A stretch of DNA of 64,000 bases from DAOPKN01 sp035391225 (GTDB lineage Bacteria; Thermotogota; Thermotogae; MWEM01), in NCBI GenBank assembly GCA_035391225.1, contig DAOPKN010000002.1:62001-126000 (forward strand), written 5' to 3'. The notes beneath the pieces were generated by a model. It was not told where the DNA came from and did no database searches. It saw only the letters and a list, made by a program, of their open reading frames with translations. Made by a program: the position numbers and the translations under genes. Of the stretch, positions 1-7,721 are shown piece by piece. Positions within the stretch are counted from its first letter, which is position 1; each line of letters begins with the position of its first letter.

Positions 1-452
1 TTGCGGTAGGCCAACCCCATCTCCACCATCTTGAGGAAAAGGAATTGGGTCCAGCGGTAGTAGGAGGGATCACAGGTTTTGAGCTCCCTGTTCCAATCGT
101 AACTGAACCCCAGTTTCTGGATTTGCGTTTTGATCAGGGCGATGTTTTTCTGCGTCCAGGTATTGGGATGTATCCCTTTCTCGATGGCAGCGTTTTCGGC
201 GGGGAGGCCAAACGCATCGTATCCGAAGGGATTCAGTACGTCAAACCCCTTGTGCCGCTTGTATCGGGCCACTACGTCACCAATCACGTAGTTTTTCACG
301 TGGCCCACGTGGATGGAACCGGAGGGGTACGGGAACATGATCAGCACGTAGTAGGGGTTTTGCACGTCCCGGTTGTCCACGCTATGGATGCCCTTTTGTT
401 TCCACACATCTTGCCAATGCGATTCAAATCTTTCTGGAGTGTATTCTTGCAT
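1..452 (-). CDS. leuS: Leucyl-tRNA synthetase, N-terminal part (cut by window edge)
   Basis: Charges tRNA-Leu with leucine in the cytoplasm. Only about the first 150 residues are present; the rest lies beyond base 1. The class I signature is visible as PYPSGSIHVGH at residues 41-51, so the HIGH box reads HVGH, followed by KNYVIGDVVARYKR and the NPFGYDAFGLPAE stretch typical of bacterial LeuRS. The ATG at 452 is preceded by GGGGAGG about nine bases away. It is transcribed divergently from trpS, and an extended -10 promoter lies 34 bases upstream of the start. Identification is secure from the signature region; nothing can be said about the editing domain or the KMSKS loop. Confidence 0.95.
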   Translation of the reverse strand, partial: MQEYTPERFESHWQDVWKQKGIHSVDNRDVQNPYYVLIMFPYPSGSIHVGHVKNYVIGDVVARYKRHKGFDVLNPFGYDAFGLPAENAAIEKGIHPNTWTQKNIALIKTQIQKLGFSYDWNRELKTCDPSYYRWTQFLFLKMVEMGLAYR

Positions 453-485
453 CGAAAAACCTCCCCGAACTGCGCAATTTTCCGG

Positions 486-491
486 ATTATA
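486..491 (-). promoter_or_regulatory. Extended -10 promoter for leuS
   Basis: On the minus strand the sequence reads TGGTATAAT, a perfect TATAAT with the TGn extension. No convincing -35 box is seen at 16-18 bases. The predicted transcript would start about 25 bases before the leuS ATG, so the leader is too short for a T-box. Confidence 0.6.
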
Positions 492-515
492 CCACAATGA
501 TAGCTTCTTTTATGG

Positions 516-521
516 TAGAAT
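516..521 (+). promoter_or_regulatory. Extended -10 promoter for trpS
   Basis: TGGTAGAAT on the plus strand gives a -10 of TAGAAT with a TGG extension at 513-515. It diverges from the leuS promoter 25 bases away. No clear -35 is visible. It is the only promoter-like site in the gap before trpS. Confidence 0.45.
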
Positions 522-577
522 TGGTCGATCCCGGTGCGGGGAAATGTTTTCCTGTCACCACGTTTCGGAGGTTTGCT

Positions 578-1570
578 ATGAGGATTTTAAGTGGAACGCG
601 CCCGACGGGGAAGCTACACATCGGTCATCTTGTGGGAATCCTGCAAAACTGGGTGCGCCTTCAAGAGGAAGGAAACGAGACGTTCTTTTTCGTGGCGGAC
701 TGGCATGCGTTGACAACGGGCTTTGAAGACACTGCCATGCTGAAGGAAAACTCGCGGGACATCATCCGGATCTTCCTGGGTTGTGGACTCGATCCGGAAA
801 AGTCCGTGCTTTTCGTGCAATCCGCTATCAAGGAGCACGCGGAACTTGCCCTTCTTTTCTCCATGTTTGTTTCCATTCCCCGGTTGGAACGCGTACCGAC
901 CTACAAGGATCTCAAACAGGAGATTGGGGACCAATCCGACTTGAACAACGCGGGTTTCTTGATATACCCCGTGCTGCAGGCTGCGGATATTCTCGCGTAC
1001 CGCGCAGGAGGCGTGCCGGTGGGAATGGACCAGATGTGCCACGTGGAATTGACCAGGGAGATTGCCCGGCGTTTCAATTTCCTGTACGATTGCCAGGTTT
1101 TCCCCGAACCCGAGGGTTTGCTGGCACGCTTTCCCAAGTTGCCCGGAACCGATGGACGCAAAATGTCCAAGAGCTACGGCAACATGATTTACATCGAATC
1201 CGATCCCGAAGAGCTGCGCCAAAAAATCATGCCCATGATCACCGACCCCGCTCGGAAGCGCAAGTCCGATCCGGGAAACCCGGACGTTTGCCCCGTATGG
1301 GACTATCACAGGGCTTTCGGTGTTTCCCCCGAGCAGGAAGAATGGATTCGTGAGGGATGCACCCAGGCGCGCATTGGTTGCGTGGAGTGCAAGAAAGAGT
1401 TGCTCAAGAGCATGATCTCCGGGTTGCAGCCCGTATGGGAGCGATTGGGGCAAGTGGATTCCCAAAAAGGTTTGGTGGAGGACGTGATGCAAGCGGGAAA
1501 CGCCAAAGCACGTTTGCAAGCGCAACAGACCCTACAAATGGTACGGGATGCCATGCACTTGTTGTTCTGA
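578..1570 (+). CDS. trpS: Tryptophanyl-tRNA synthetase
   Basis: Activates tryptophan and loads it on tRNA-Trp. The protein is 330 residues, the normal length for bacterial TrpRS. It opens with MRILSGTRPTGKLHIGHLVG, where HIGH occupies residues 14-17, and carries the second class I motif as KMSKSYGN near residue 196. I start it at the ATG at 578 because GGAGG precedes it at the right distance and family members begin with this sequence; an upstream in-frame ATG at 497 would add 27 unlikely residues. It is the first gene of the long plus-strand run and is followed 24 bases later by scpA. Confidence 0.96.
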   Translation: MRILSGTRPTGKLHIGHLVGILQNWVRLQEEGNETFFFVADWHALTTGFEDTAMLKENSRDIIRIFLGCGLDPEKSVLFVQSAIKEHAELALLFSMFVSIPRLERVPTYKDLKQEIGDQSDLNNAGFLIYPVLQAADILAYRAGGVPVGMDQMCHVELTREIARRFNFLYDCQVFPEPEGLLARFPKLPGTDGRKMSKSYGNMIYIESDPEELRQKIMPMITDPARKRKSDPGNPDVCPVWDYHRAFGVSPEQEEWIREGCTQARIGCVECKKELLKSMISGLQPVWERLGQVDSQKGLVEDVMQAGNAKARLQAQQTLQMVRDAMHLLF

Positions 1571-1594
1571 TTCCCACGTTGGGGGGAAGGAAAC

Positions 1595-2299
1595 GTGAGC
1601 GAGGAAGTAACCTTCAAAACGCCTGGCTTCGAGGGTTCATTGGATCTCCTTCTTTTCTTGGTGCGCAAGCACGAAATGGATATCAAGAACATCCAACTTT
1701 CCCTGATTGCCGACGAGTTCATGGGGTACATCCAAAGGATGGAGTCCTTGGACGTGGAGATTTCCGCGGACTTTTTGGTCATGGCTTCCACGTTGATGGA
1801 ACTGAAATCCAAGGCGCTGCTGGTGAAAAACGAGCAAGAGCAGCAAGAGCTGGAAAAGGCCAAACGGCAACTTTCGCAGCAACTGGAAGAATACGAAAAG
1901 GTCAAGGACATGGTGGAGTTCTTGGACGAGAAGGCAAGGTTGGCCGAAAAGATCTTCAACGCCCGGGCAACCACCGTTCCACACAAACGCGCGAAAAAGG
2001 TGGAGCAAATCCCCGACGAACTGTTTGAATCGTTTCGCCAGGCGTACCAGGAGTTGAAACTCCGCGAAAAGGTGTACCGGTTGAAGGGCGAGCAGTACTC
2101 GGTTTCCAAGCGCGTCCAGGAACTGCTGATCCGCCTGACGCACGGAAAACGGATTTTCCTCCAAGACCTGTTCCACGAGGCAAAAGACCGGATTGATCTC
2201 ATCGTGTTTTTCCTGGCCGTTCTGGAAGTGGTGAAACTGGAAAAAGGAAAAATCGAGCACCGTTCGGGGAACTGGGTGTTGGAAGCAAGCCCCAGCTGA
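1595..2299 (+). CDS. scpA: Segregation and condensation protein A
   Basis: Kleisin subunit of the SMC-ScpAB condensin that compacts and segregates the chromosome. The 234-residue protein has the conserved N-terminal block (FEGSLDLLLFLVRKHEMDI, residues 12-30) that binds the SMC neck, a charged middle with heptad-like spacing, and the C-terminal winged-helix ending typical of ScpA (LLFL..VKLEKG-type block near residue 215). It starts with GTG after GGGGGGAAGG. No scpB is next to it in this window. Identification is by family pattern and is strong. Confidence 0.93.
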   Translation: MSEEVTFKTPGFEGSLDLLLFLVRKHEMDIKNIQLSLIADEFMGYIQRMESLDVEISADFLVMASTLMELKSKALLVKNEQEQQELEKAKRQLSQQLEEYEKVKDMVEFLDEKARLAEKIFNARATTVPHKRAKKVEQIPDELFESFRQAYQELKLREKVYRLKGEQYSVSKRVQELLIRLTHGKRIFLQDLFHEAKDRIDLIVFFLAVLEVVKLEKGKIEHRSGNWVLEASPS

Positions 2300-2332
2300 G
2301 CCAACCCCGGAAGGGGGCAGGCGCGTTTATGG

Positions 2333-2338
2333 TATAAT
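2333..2338 (+). promoter_or_regulatory. Extended -10 promoter before the DUF2007 gene
   Basis: TGGTATAAT (extension at 2330-2332, -10 at 2333-2338) lies 22 bases before the ATG at 2360. It would drive the DUF2007-gcvT-gcvH group. No -35 consensus is visible upstream. Confidence 0.6.
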
Positions 2339-2359
2339 TTAACATAAGGGGGTGGAATT

Positions 2360-2788
2360 ATGAAACTTCTCAAGCTCTTTAAGTACCGAGAACAGGCACG
2401 GGCTTTGGTCGATTTTCTGGACGAGAACGGAATCGAGTACGAGGAACGAAAACTGACACCCACCGAAATTTTCGTGGCAAAGGAAGACTTGGAGCGAGCG
2501 CAAAAAGTGCTTTCGGAGAACAAGCAGTTTATCGAGGCTTCTTCGGAAAAATGGTACGCCGTGACAACGACGCCAGACGAAGTAACCGCCGAAATCATCA
2601 AATCCAGCCTGGATGCGGATGGAATCCCTTGCCTGATCAAGGGGCTCGCTGTTCCCTACGGGGAGCCGATTCTACTTGGACAAGGCGGATTGGTTCCCAT
2701 GGAGGTTCTGGTACCCGAGTCCTTCTTTGACCAGGCAAAGGAACTGCTGGAAGCGGCAAATCCGCTTGGAAATGAATCCGGTGAATAA
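2360..2788 (+). CDS. DUF2007 / putative signal-transducing protein
   Basis: Small cytoplasmic protein of 142 residues with no known reaction. The second half (about residues 74-135) shows the DUF2007 pattern: an EVTAEIIKSSLDADGIPC helix-strand unit, a glycine-rich middle and a C-terminal strand-helix ending in VLVPESFFDQAKELLE. The first 60 residues repeat the same logic (FKYREQARALVDFLDENGIEYEER, then VAKEDLERAQKVL), so the protein is probably two copies of one small alpha/beta fold. It follows a clear promoter and precedes gcvT by 26 bases, so it is probably cotranscribed with gcvTH. The role is unknown; the family assignment is by pattern. Confidence 0.75.
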   Translation: MKLLKLFKYREQARALVDFLDENGIEYEERKLTPTEIFVAKEDLERAQKVLSENKQFIEASSEKWYAVTTTPDEVTAEIIKSSLDADGIPCLIKGLAVPYGEPILLGQGGLVPMEVLVPESFFDQAKELLEAANPLGNESGE

Positions 2789-2814
2789 TTCCTGGTAAGG
2801 AGGCTTTTTACAAA

Positions 2815-3927
2815 GTGCAAGCGAAAGCGTTACGGAAAACACCCCTTCACGCGGAGCATGTTCGCTTGGGGGCGAAGATGGTCGAGTTTTTTGGATGGGA
2901 TTTACCGCTCCATTTCTCGGGAGGAATTTTGAAAGAACACGAAGTGGTGCGGAAGCAAGCGGGGATTTTCGATGTCAGCCACATGGGGGAAATTCTCCTG
3001 CAAGGCAAAGATGCTCTGGCTTTTGCCAACAGGCTGCTTCCTTCCAACGTGGAGAACATGAAATTCGGGGAAATTTGTTACACCCCCATGTGCAACGCTG
3101 CCGGGGGGGTAGTGGATGATCTGCTTGCCTACAAGATCGACAATCACCAGGTTTTGCTCGTTGTCAACGCCTCGAACGTGCAGAAAGATTTCCAGTGGAT
3201 CAAGAGCCAGGCAGAAGGGTTCCAGCTGGAAGTGCTCGATCGTTCGGAGGCGTATGCCCAAATTGCCGTGCAGGGTCCTGCCGTAGAGGAAATGCTGCGG
3301 CCCTTCAGCGGGGTTTGCTTGGAAAAAATCCCCTTTTACTCCTTTGAATTTGGAAGGTTTAACGGGATACAGGCATTGGTTTCGCGAACCGGCTACACCG
3401 GAGAAGACGGGTTCGAGTTTTACGTGGAACCCGAAGCAGCGGTACCCCTTTGGCGGAAGTTGATCGAGATCGGGGCCAAGCCAGCGGGTTTGGGCGCACG
3501 GGATCTGCTGCGTTTCGAAGCCTGCTACATGTTGTATGGCAACGAGTTGGACGATCAAACCACGCCGTTGGAAGCCGGGTTGAAGTGGACCTTGGACCTG
3601 GAAAAAGATTTCGTGGGTCGCGACGCCCTGTTAAAGGAAAGACAAGGGGGATTGCAAAAGAAGTTGCGTGGACTGGAAGTGATCGAAAAAGGGGGAATTC
3701 CACGGCATGGAAACGCGATTCTCCACCAAGGGAAAAAGGTGGGAACCGTTACCAGCGGGAATCGTTCTCCTTCTGCGGGCAAAATCCTTTGCCTGGGCTA
3801 CGTTCCCGCATCTTTCAAGTTGGGCCAGCAAGTGGACCTGGAACTGCGCGAAAACAAAACCGTGAAGGCACAGATCATCAAGCTCCCCTTTTACCGGGGA
3901 AGCGTGAAAAACAAGAAAATGGATTAG
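2815..3927 (+). CDS. gcvT: Aminomethyltransferase, T protein of the glycine cleavage system
   Basis: Transfers the methylene group from H-protein-bound aminomethyl to tetrahydrofolate and releases ammonia. The 370-residue length fits the family. Typical blocks are GIFDVSHMGEILL near residue 52, the SRTGYTGEDGFEFYV stretch near residue 190 and GLGARDLLRFEACYMLYGNEL around residues 225-245. The start is GTG at 2815, with TAAGGAGG about eleven bases upstream. gcvH follows after 13 bases. The decarboxylase subunit (gcvP) is not in the window, so the system must be completed elsewhere. Confidence 0.96.
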   Translation: MQAKALRKTPLHAEHVRLGAKMVEFFGWDLPLHFSGGILKEHEVVRKQAGIFDVSHMGEILLQGKDALAFANRLLPSNVENMKFGEICYTPMCNAAGGVVDDLLAYKIDNHQVLLVVNASNVQKDFQWIKSQAEGFQLEVLDRSEAYAQIAVQGPAVEEMLRPFSGVCLEKIPFYSFEFGRFNGIQALVSRTGYTGEDGFEFYVEPEAAVPLWRKLIEIGAKPAGLGARDLLRFEACYMLYGNELDDQTTPLEAGLKWTLDLEKDFVGRDALLKERQGGLQKKLRGLEVIEKGGIPRHGNAILHQGKKVGTVTSGNRSPSAGKILCLGYVPASFKLGQQVDLELRENKTVKAQIIKLPFYRGSVKNKKMD

Positions 3928-3940
3928 GAAGGGGATCGGG

Positions 3941-4312
3941 ATGAAAAAGTATACCAAGAGCCACGAATGGGTGGAAATCGCGGGAGACATTGCCACCGTA
4001 GGCATCACCGAACACGCGCAAAAATTGCTCGGAGACGTTGTGTACGTGGATTTACCGGAAACCGGTAAAAAAGTGGAAAAGGGAGAAATCCTGTGCACCA
4101 TCGATTCGGTGAAAGCTGCCAGTGATGTGTATGCTCCCCTGTCCGGGGTCGTGCAGGAAGTCAACGGAGAACTCGATGCCACCCCGGAAACCGTGAACCA
4201 GGATGCAGAGGGAGCTGGGTGGATCGTTCGCATCCAAGTATCCGAAGAGATTTCGCTGGAAGGATTCTTGGACAAGGAAGCGTACCTGAAGCAAGCCGAA
4301 GAAGAGGAATGA
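3941..4312 (+). CDS. gcvH: Glycine cleavage system H protein (lipoyl carrier)
   Basis: Carries the aminomethyl group between the P, T and L proteins on a lipoyl arm. The 123-residue sequence has the family core SHEWVEI, GITEHAQKLLGDVVYVDLPE and the lipoylation site DSVKAAS, with the modified lysine at K58. It is directly downstream of gcvT with a GGAAGGGG ribosome binding site, so the two form an operon. The acidic tail (EEEE at the end) is not unusual. Confidence 0.97.
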   Translation: MKKYTKSHEWVEIAGDIATVGITEHAQKLLGDVVYVDLPETGKKVEKGEILCTIDSVKAASDVYAPLSGVVQEVNGELDATPETVNQDAEGAGWIVRIQVSEEISLEGFLDKEAYLKQAEEEE

Positions 4313-4326
4313 ACGCACCGTTTTCC

Positions 4327-4348
4327 ATCCCGGGGGATTCCCCGGGAT
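4327..4348 (+). terminator. Strong hairpin after gcvH, possible weak terminator
   Basis: A perfect 9-bp inverted repeat (ATCCCGGGG, loop GATT, CCCCGGGAT) sits between gcvH and the next gene. It is followed by TCGTTTCC rather than a run of T, so it may attenuate transcription or stabilise the upstream mRNA rather than end it. Confidence 0.4.
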
Positions 4349-4367
4349 TCGTTTCCAGGAGGTTGGT

Positions 4368-4847
4368 ATGCAAATTCGTTTTGTGTTGAACGGGCAAGGG
4401 CGGGAGGAAAACGTGGATCCCGCGATGCGGGCTTTGGATTTTCTCCACGACACCCTGCATTGCCACAGTGTGAAAGAGGGATGCGGTGAAGGGGAATGCG
4501 GGGCGTGCACCATATTGCTCGATGGCGATCCCGTTTGTTCCTGCCTGCTTCTGGCGTCCGAACTGGATGGTCGAACGGTGCTCACAACCGAAGGCTTAAG
4601 CCAAGGGGACGAGCTACATCCCATCCAGCAAGCCTTCGTGGAAATGGGTGGGATCCAGTGTGGGTTTTGCACACCGGGATTCGTACTTTCCACGAAAGCC
4701 TTGCTGGAGAAGAACCCCGATCCCAGCGATGAAGAAATCAAGAAAGCCTTGGAGGGAAACCTGTGTCGGTGCACGGGTTACGTCAAAATTCTCGACTCGG
4801 TTCACCACGCCGCGAAGTTGCTGAAAGATCGATCATTTATGATATAA
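4368..4847 (+). CDS. [2Fe-2S] subunit of the xanthine dehydrogenase / CO dehydrogenase small-subunit (CoxS) family
   Basis: Iron-sulfur electron-transfer subunit of molybdenum hydroxylases. The 159-residue protein has both expected clusters: a plant-ferredoxin-type set C39, C44, C47 and C59 in CGEGECGAC, and the helical-domain set C98, C101, C133 and C135 (CGFC and CRC). Length and layout match CoxS/XdhC-type small subunits exactly. What is odd is the context: no molybdopterin or FAD subunit is adjacent; aspS follows. The protein may pair with subunits coded elsewhere or with a different oxidoreductase. The ATG at 4368 follows AGGAGG. Its stop codon overlaps the -10 box of aspS. Confidence 0.88.
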   Translation: MQIRFVLNGQGREENVDPAMRALDFLHDTLHCHSVKEGCGEGECGACTILLDGDPVCSCLLLASELDGRTVLTTEGLSQGDELHPIQQAFVEMGGIQCGFCTPGFVLSTKALLEKNPDPSDEEIKKALEGNLCRCTGYVKILDSVHHAAKLLKDRSFMI

Positions 4848-4848
4848 T
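4818..4848 (+). promoter_or_regulatory. Promoter for aspS and the downstream STAS-cmk-ispH-S1-der group
   Basis: The -10 is TATAAT at 4843-4848 with a TGA extension at 4840-4842. A partial -35 (TTGCTG at 4818-4823) lies 19 bases upstream. The -10 overlaps the stop codon of the preceding [2Fe-2S] gene. Confidence 0.6.
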
Positions 4849-4892
4849 CAACCGCGTTGCACGAAACGGAAAGAATGCGGGAGGTTGAGGCG

Positions 4893-6683
4893 TTGCAAAA
4901 CAGGACGCATACGTGTGGAGAGCTGGGTCGGAAAGACGAATCGAAAGAGGCCATTTTAAGCGGCTGGGTGGACCAAAAAAGGAACCTTGGTGGGATCCTT
5001 TTCGTGCGCTTGCGGGACCGCTATGGTTTTACGCAGGTGGTTTTTTCCCCGGAGTCTCCCGAATTGTACCAACAGGCAAGCGAACTGCACAAGGAAGACG
5101 TGGTGCAGGTGAAAGGCGTGGTTCGACTGCGGCCCCAAGAGGCACAGAAGGCCGATTCCAGCACGGATTGCATCGAGTTGGAGGCGATGGAGTTGCAGGT
5201 TCTTTCCCGCGCCAAAACGCCCCCGATCTATACCAATATCGAGGCCGGAACGTCGGAGAACATGCGGCTCAAGTACCGTTACCTGGACCTGAGAACGGCA
5301 CGAATGCAGGCCAACCTCTTGTTGCGCAGCAAGGTGGTTCGAGCGGTTCGTTCCTATTTCGAGGAAAACCAGTTCCTGGATATCGAAACCCCCGTGCTGA
5401 CCAAGAGCACGCCGGAGGGGGCCCGCGATTTTTTGGTTCCTTCGCGGTTGCGACCCGGGCATTTCTACGCGCTGCCCCAGTCTCCGCAGCTTTTCAAGCA
5501 GCTGTTGATGGTTTCGGGTTTCGATCGGTACTACCAGGTCGTGAAATGCTTCCGCGATGAAGACTTGCGTGCCGATCGCCAGCCGGAGTTCACGCAAATC
5601 GATTACGAGCTCTCCTTCGCCGATGAAGAAACCGTTATGCATTATACAGAGGGAATGTTGGCCCGGGTTTTCCAGGAAGCTCTGGGTGTGGAAATCCCTA
5701 CCCCCTTTCCCCGCATGGACTATGCCACCGCCATGTCGTTGTATGGAAGCGATAAACCAGACTTACGGTTCGGTCTTTCCTTCCAGGATGTCTCTGCACC
5801 GTTCGCCGAAAGTGATTTCGAGATGATGCGCGAACTCATCGCGACTGGAGGAGTGGTCAAGGGTATCCTGCTGCCTGGTGCGGCTTCCCGGTTAAGCCGG
5901 AAAAAGCTCGCGGAGCTGGAAAGTTTCGCCCGTGCGCAGGGAGCCGGGGGGCTTCTCCACGTGAAATGGCAGGAAAACTCCTGGAAAGCCTCCTTCTCCA
6001 AGTTCTTCTCCGCGGAAAAGGTTGCCCAGCTCATGCAGGAGATGAAAGCGGGCCCGGAGGATGGAGCCGTGTTTGTTGCCGGAGCTCCCAAGTTGGTGCA
6101 TGCAGTGCTGGGGGCATTGCGGCTGGAGTGTGCGCGTTGGTTGGAGCTCGTTCCCACCGACCGTTTCTGTTTTACCTGGGTGAAGGATTTCCCGATGTTC
6201 GAGTACAGCGAGGAAGAGGGACGTTTCGTTGCGCAACACCATCCCTTCACCATGCCCTTCGAAGAGGATCTTCAGGCCTTTCGCAATGGAGACCTTTCCA
6301 AGATCCGTTCCCATGCCTACGACGTCGTCCTCAACGGATGGGAGCTGGGAGGCGGCAGCGTGCGTATTCATCGAGATGACTTGCAAGAAGAAGTCTTTTC
6401 CCTGTTAAGCCTGTCACCGGAGGATCAAAGACAGAAATTCGGCTTTTTACTCGAGGCTTTTGCCTATGGAGTTCCCCCACATGCCGGTTGTGCTTTGGGT
6501 TTGGATCGCCTTGTCGCTTTGATGGCGGGCGAGGAAGGAATTCGCGACGTGATCGCTTTTCCAAAAACAACCAGTGGTTCTTGCCTGATGACGGATGCTC
6601 CCTCATCGGTGAACCCTGAGCAGTTGGACAAGCTTTTCCTTCAGCCAAAGCAACCAAGTTTTTCGAAGGAGGAAGACCGATGA
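4893..6683 (+). CDS. aspS: Aspartyl-tRNA synthetase, bacterial type
   Basis: Class II synthetase that charges tRNA-Asp, possibly also tRNA-Asn, though a separate AsnRS is in this window. At 596 residues it is the full bacterial type with the N-terminal anticodon-binding OB fold (RTHTCGEL, GWVDQKRNLGGILFVRLRD), the catalytic core (FLDIETPVLTKSTPEGARDF; YALPQSPQLFKQLLM; CFRDEDLRADRQPEFTQID) and the bacterial GAD insertion between motifs 2 and 3. Motif 3 is GCALGLDRLVALM near the end. I prefer the TTG at 4893 because GGGAGG sits eight bases before it; an ATG at 4875 is an alternative adding six residues. It overlaps the next gene by ATGA. Confidence 0.96.
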   Translation: MQNRTHTCGELGRKDESKEAILSGWVDQKRNLGGILFVRLRDRYGFTQVVFSPESPELYQQASELHKEDVVQVKGVVRLRPQEAQKADSSTDCIELEAMELQVLSRAKTPPIYTNIEAGTSENMRLKYRYLDLRTARMQANLLLRSKVVRAVRSYFEENQFLDIETPVLTKSTPEGARDFLVPSRLRPGHFYALPQSPQLFKQLLMVSGFDRYYQVVKCFRDEDLRADRQPEFTQIDYELSFADEETVMHYTEGMLARVFQEALGVEIPTPFPRMDYATAMSLYGSDKPDLRFGLSFQDVSAPFAESDFEMMRELIATGGVVKGILLPGAASRLSRKKLAELESFARAQGAGGLLHVKWQENSWKASFSKFFSAEKVAQLMQEMKAGPEDGAVFVAGAPKLVHAVLGALRLECARWLELVPTDRFCFTWVKDFPMFEYSEEEGRFVAQHHPFTMPFEEDLQAFRNGDLSKIRSHAYDVVLNGWELGGGSVRIHRDDLQEEVFSLLSLSPEDQRQKFGFLLEAFAYGVPPHAGCALGLDRLVALMAGEEGIRDVIAFPKTTSGSCLMTDAPSSVNPEQLDKLFLQPKQPSFSKEEDR

Positions 6684-7030
6684 ACGATTTGAGATTCGAA
6701 GAGAAAGAAAACGGGATGCAGACGGTGATTTCCATTGCTGGGGATATCGATGCCTACCATTCTCCGCGCCTAAAGGAAGAATTGGAGAAGTACATCAAGG
6801 GTGAAGCGGGGGAAATCATCTTGGATATCTCGGAGGTTCCCTACATCGATAGTGCTGGGTTGGGTACCTTGGTGTCCATTCTTCGAGAGACGCGTACCCA
6901 CAAGAAAAACCTGAAGCTGGTGGGTCTGCGGCAGAACATCAAAAGGATTTTCGAGATGACAAGGTTGGATAAAATTTTCGAAATTTTCGATACGGTTGAT
7001 GAGTCCAAGAAAGAATCCAAGGGAGAATAG
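6680..7030 (+). CDS. STAS-domain protein, anti-sigma factor antagonist type
   Basis: A single STAS domain of 116 residues, the SpoIIAA/RsbV fold. The phosphorylatable serine lies in the signature YIDSAGLGTLVS (S58), which a partner serine kinase would modify to control binding to an anti-sigma factor. The N terminus (TVISIAGDIDAYHSPRLKEEL) and the GLRQNIKRIFEMTRLDKIFEIF segment are typical. No anti-sigma kinase gene is adjacent. A STAS gene between aspS and cmk is, as I recall, also found in Thermotoga. It overlaps aspS by 4 bases and is followed 13 bases later by cmk. Confidence 0.92.
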   Translation: MNDLRFEEKENGMQTVISIAGDIDAYHSPRLKEELEKYIKGEAGEIILDISEVPYIDSAGLGTLVSILRETRTHKKNLKLVGLRQNIKRIFEMTRLDKIFEIFDTVDESKKESKGE

Positions 7031-7043
7031 TTGACGAAAAGGA

Positions 7044-7721
7044 ATGGATAAGGAATTCATTATTGCCATTGATGGCCCCGCGGGCTCGGGAAAATCAGCG
7101 TTTGCCCGAAAAACCAGTGAAAGACTCGACTTTTTGCACTTGGACAGTGGAGCTTTTTACCGTGCCGTAGCGTGGTACCTCTTCCAACAGAATGTGACCC
7201 CTGAGCAAGATTTCCTTTTTTCTTCCGCACTGGAACACATCCAGCTTTCCTTGGAAAATGGCCAATTGTTCTTAAACGGGCAGGAAGTGGGGCAAAGCAT
7301 CCGAACCGAACGTATCAGCCGGTTAACTTCGGCTTTCTCCGTTTTCCCCGTCATCCGGGATTTCGTGAACCAAAAGGTTCGCGCCGCTTGCGTGGGAAAA
7401 CCGGTGGTGGTGGAGGGTCGGGATATCGGTACGGTCGTCTTTCCGGATGCGGATCTCAAGTTCTTCCTAACGGCGCCCGTGGCAGTCCGGGCAAAGAGAA
7501 GGTACGAGCAGCTCCTCTCCCAGGGGGAATCTCCCCAGGAGGAGCAGATCTTGCGTGAGATGAAAAAACGGGATCGCCAGGATTCCATGCGGCAAACCGC
7601 ACCCTTGAAAAAAGCCGAGGATGCCATCGAGCTGGACTCCTCCTTGCTTTCGCTGGAGGAAGAAGTGGAGCAGGTGGTTCGCTTGGTTGCCGAGAAAAAA
7701 GGCGCGTCTTCTTGCCGGTGA
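7044..7721 (+). CDS. cmk: Cytidylate kinase
   Basis: Phosphorylates CMP and dCMP with ATP. The 225-residue protein has the P-loop GPAGSGKS at residues 11-18, the CMP-binding HLDSGAFYRAVAW segment, the VVVEGRDIGTVVFPDADLKFFLTA signature near residues 115-140 and the lid helix ending with MKKRDRQDSMRQTAPLKKAEDAI. All are diagnostic of bacterial Cmk. It overlaps ispH by GTGA. Placement directly before ispH and an S1 protein is a widespread arrangement in Thermotogota and Firmicutes. Confidence 0.96.
   Translation: MDKEFIIAIDGPAGSGKSAFARKTSERLDFLHLDSGAFYRAVAWYLFQQNVTPEQDFLFSSALEHIQLSLENGQLFLNGQEVGQSIRTERISRLTSAFSVFPVIRDFVNQKVRAACVGKPVVVEGRDIGTVVFPDADLKFFLTAPVAVRAKRRYEQLLSQGESPQEEQILREMKKRDRQDSMRQTAPLKKAEDAIELDSSLLSLEEEVEQVVRLVAEKKGASSCR

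Noticed and set aside
453..577. T-box leaders for leuS and trpS
   Set aside because: The predicted leaders are only about 25 and 50 bases, with no specifier or antiterminator structure.
614..1525. Long open frame on the strand opposite trpS
   Set aside because: Antisense shadow of a clearly identified gene; high-GC codon use often leaves such frames open.
2789..2814. Possible glycine riboswitch before gcvT
   Set aside because: Only 26 bases separate the stop of the preceding gene and the GTG, which is far too short for a riboswitch.
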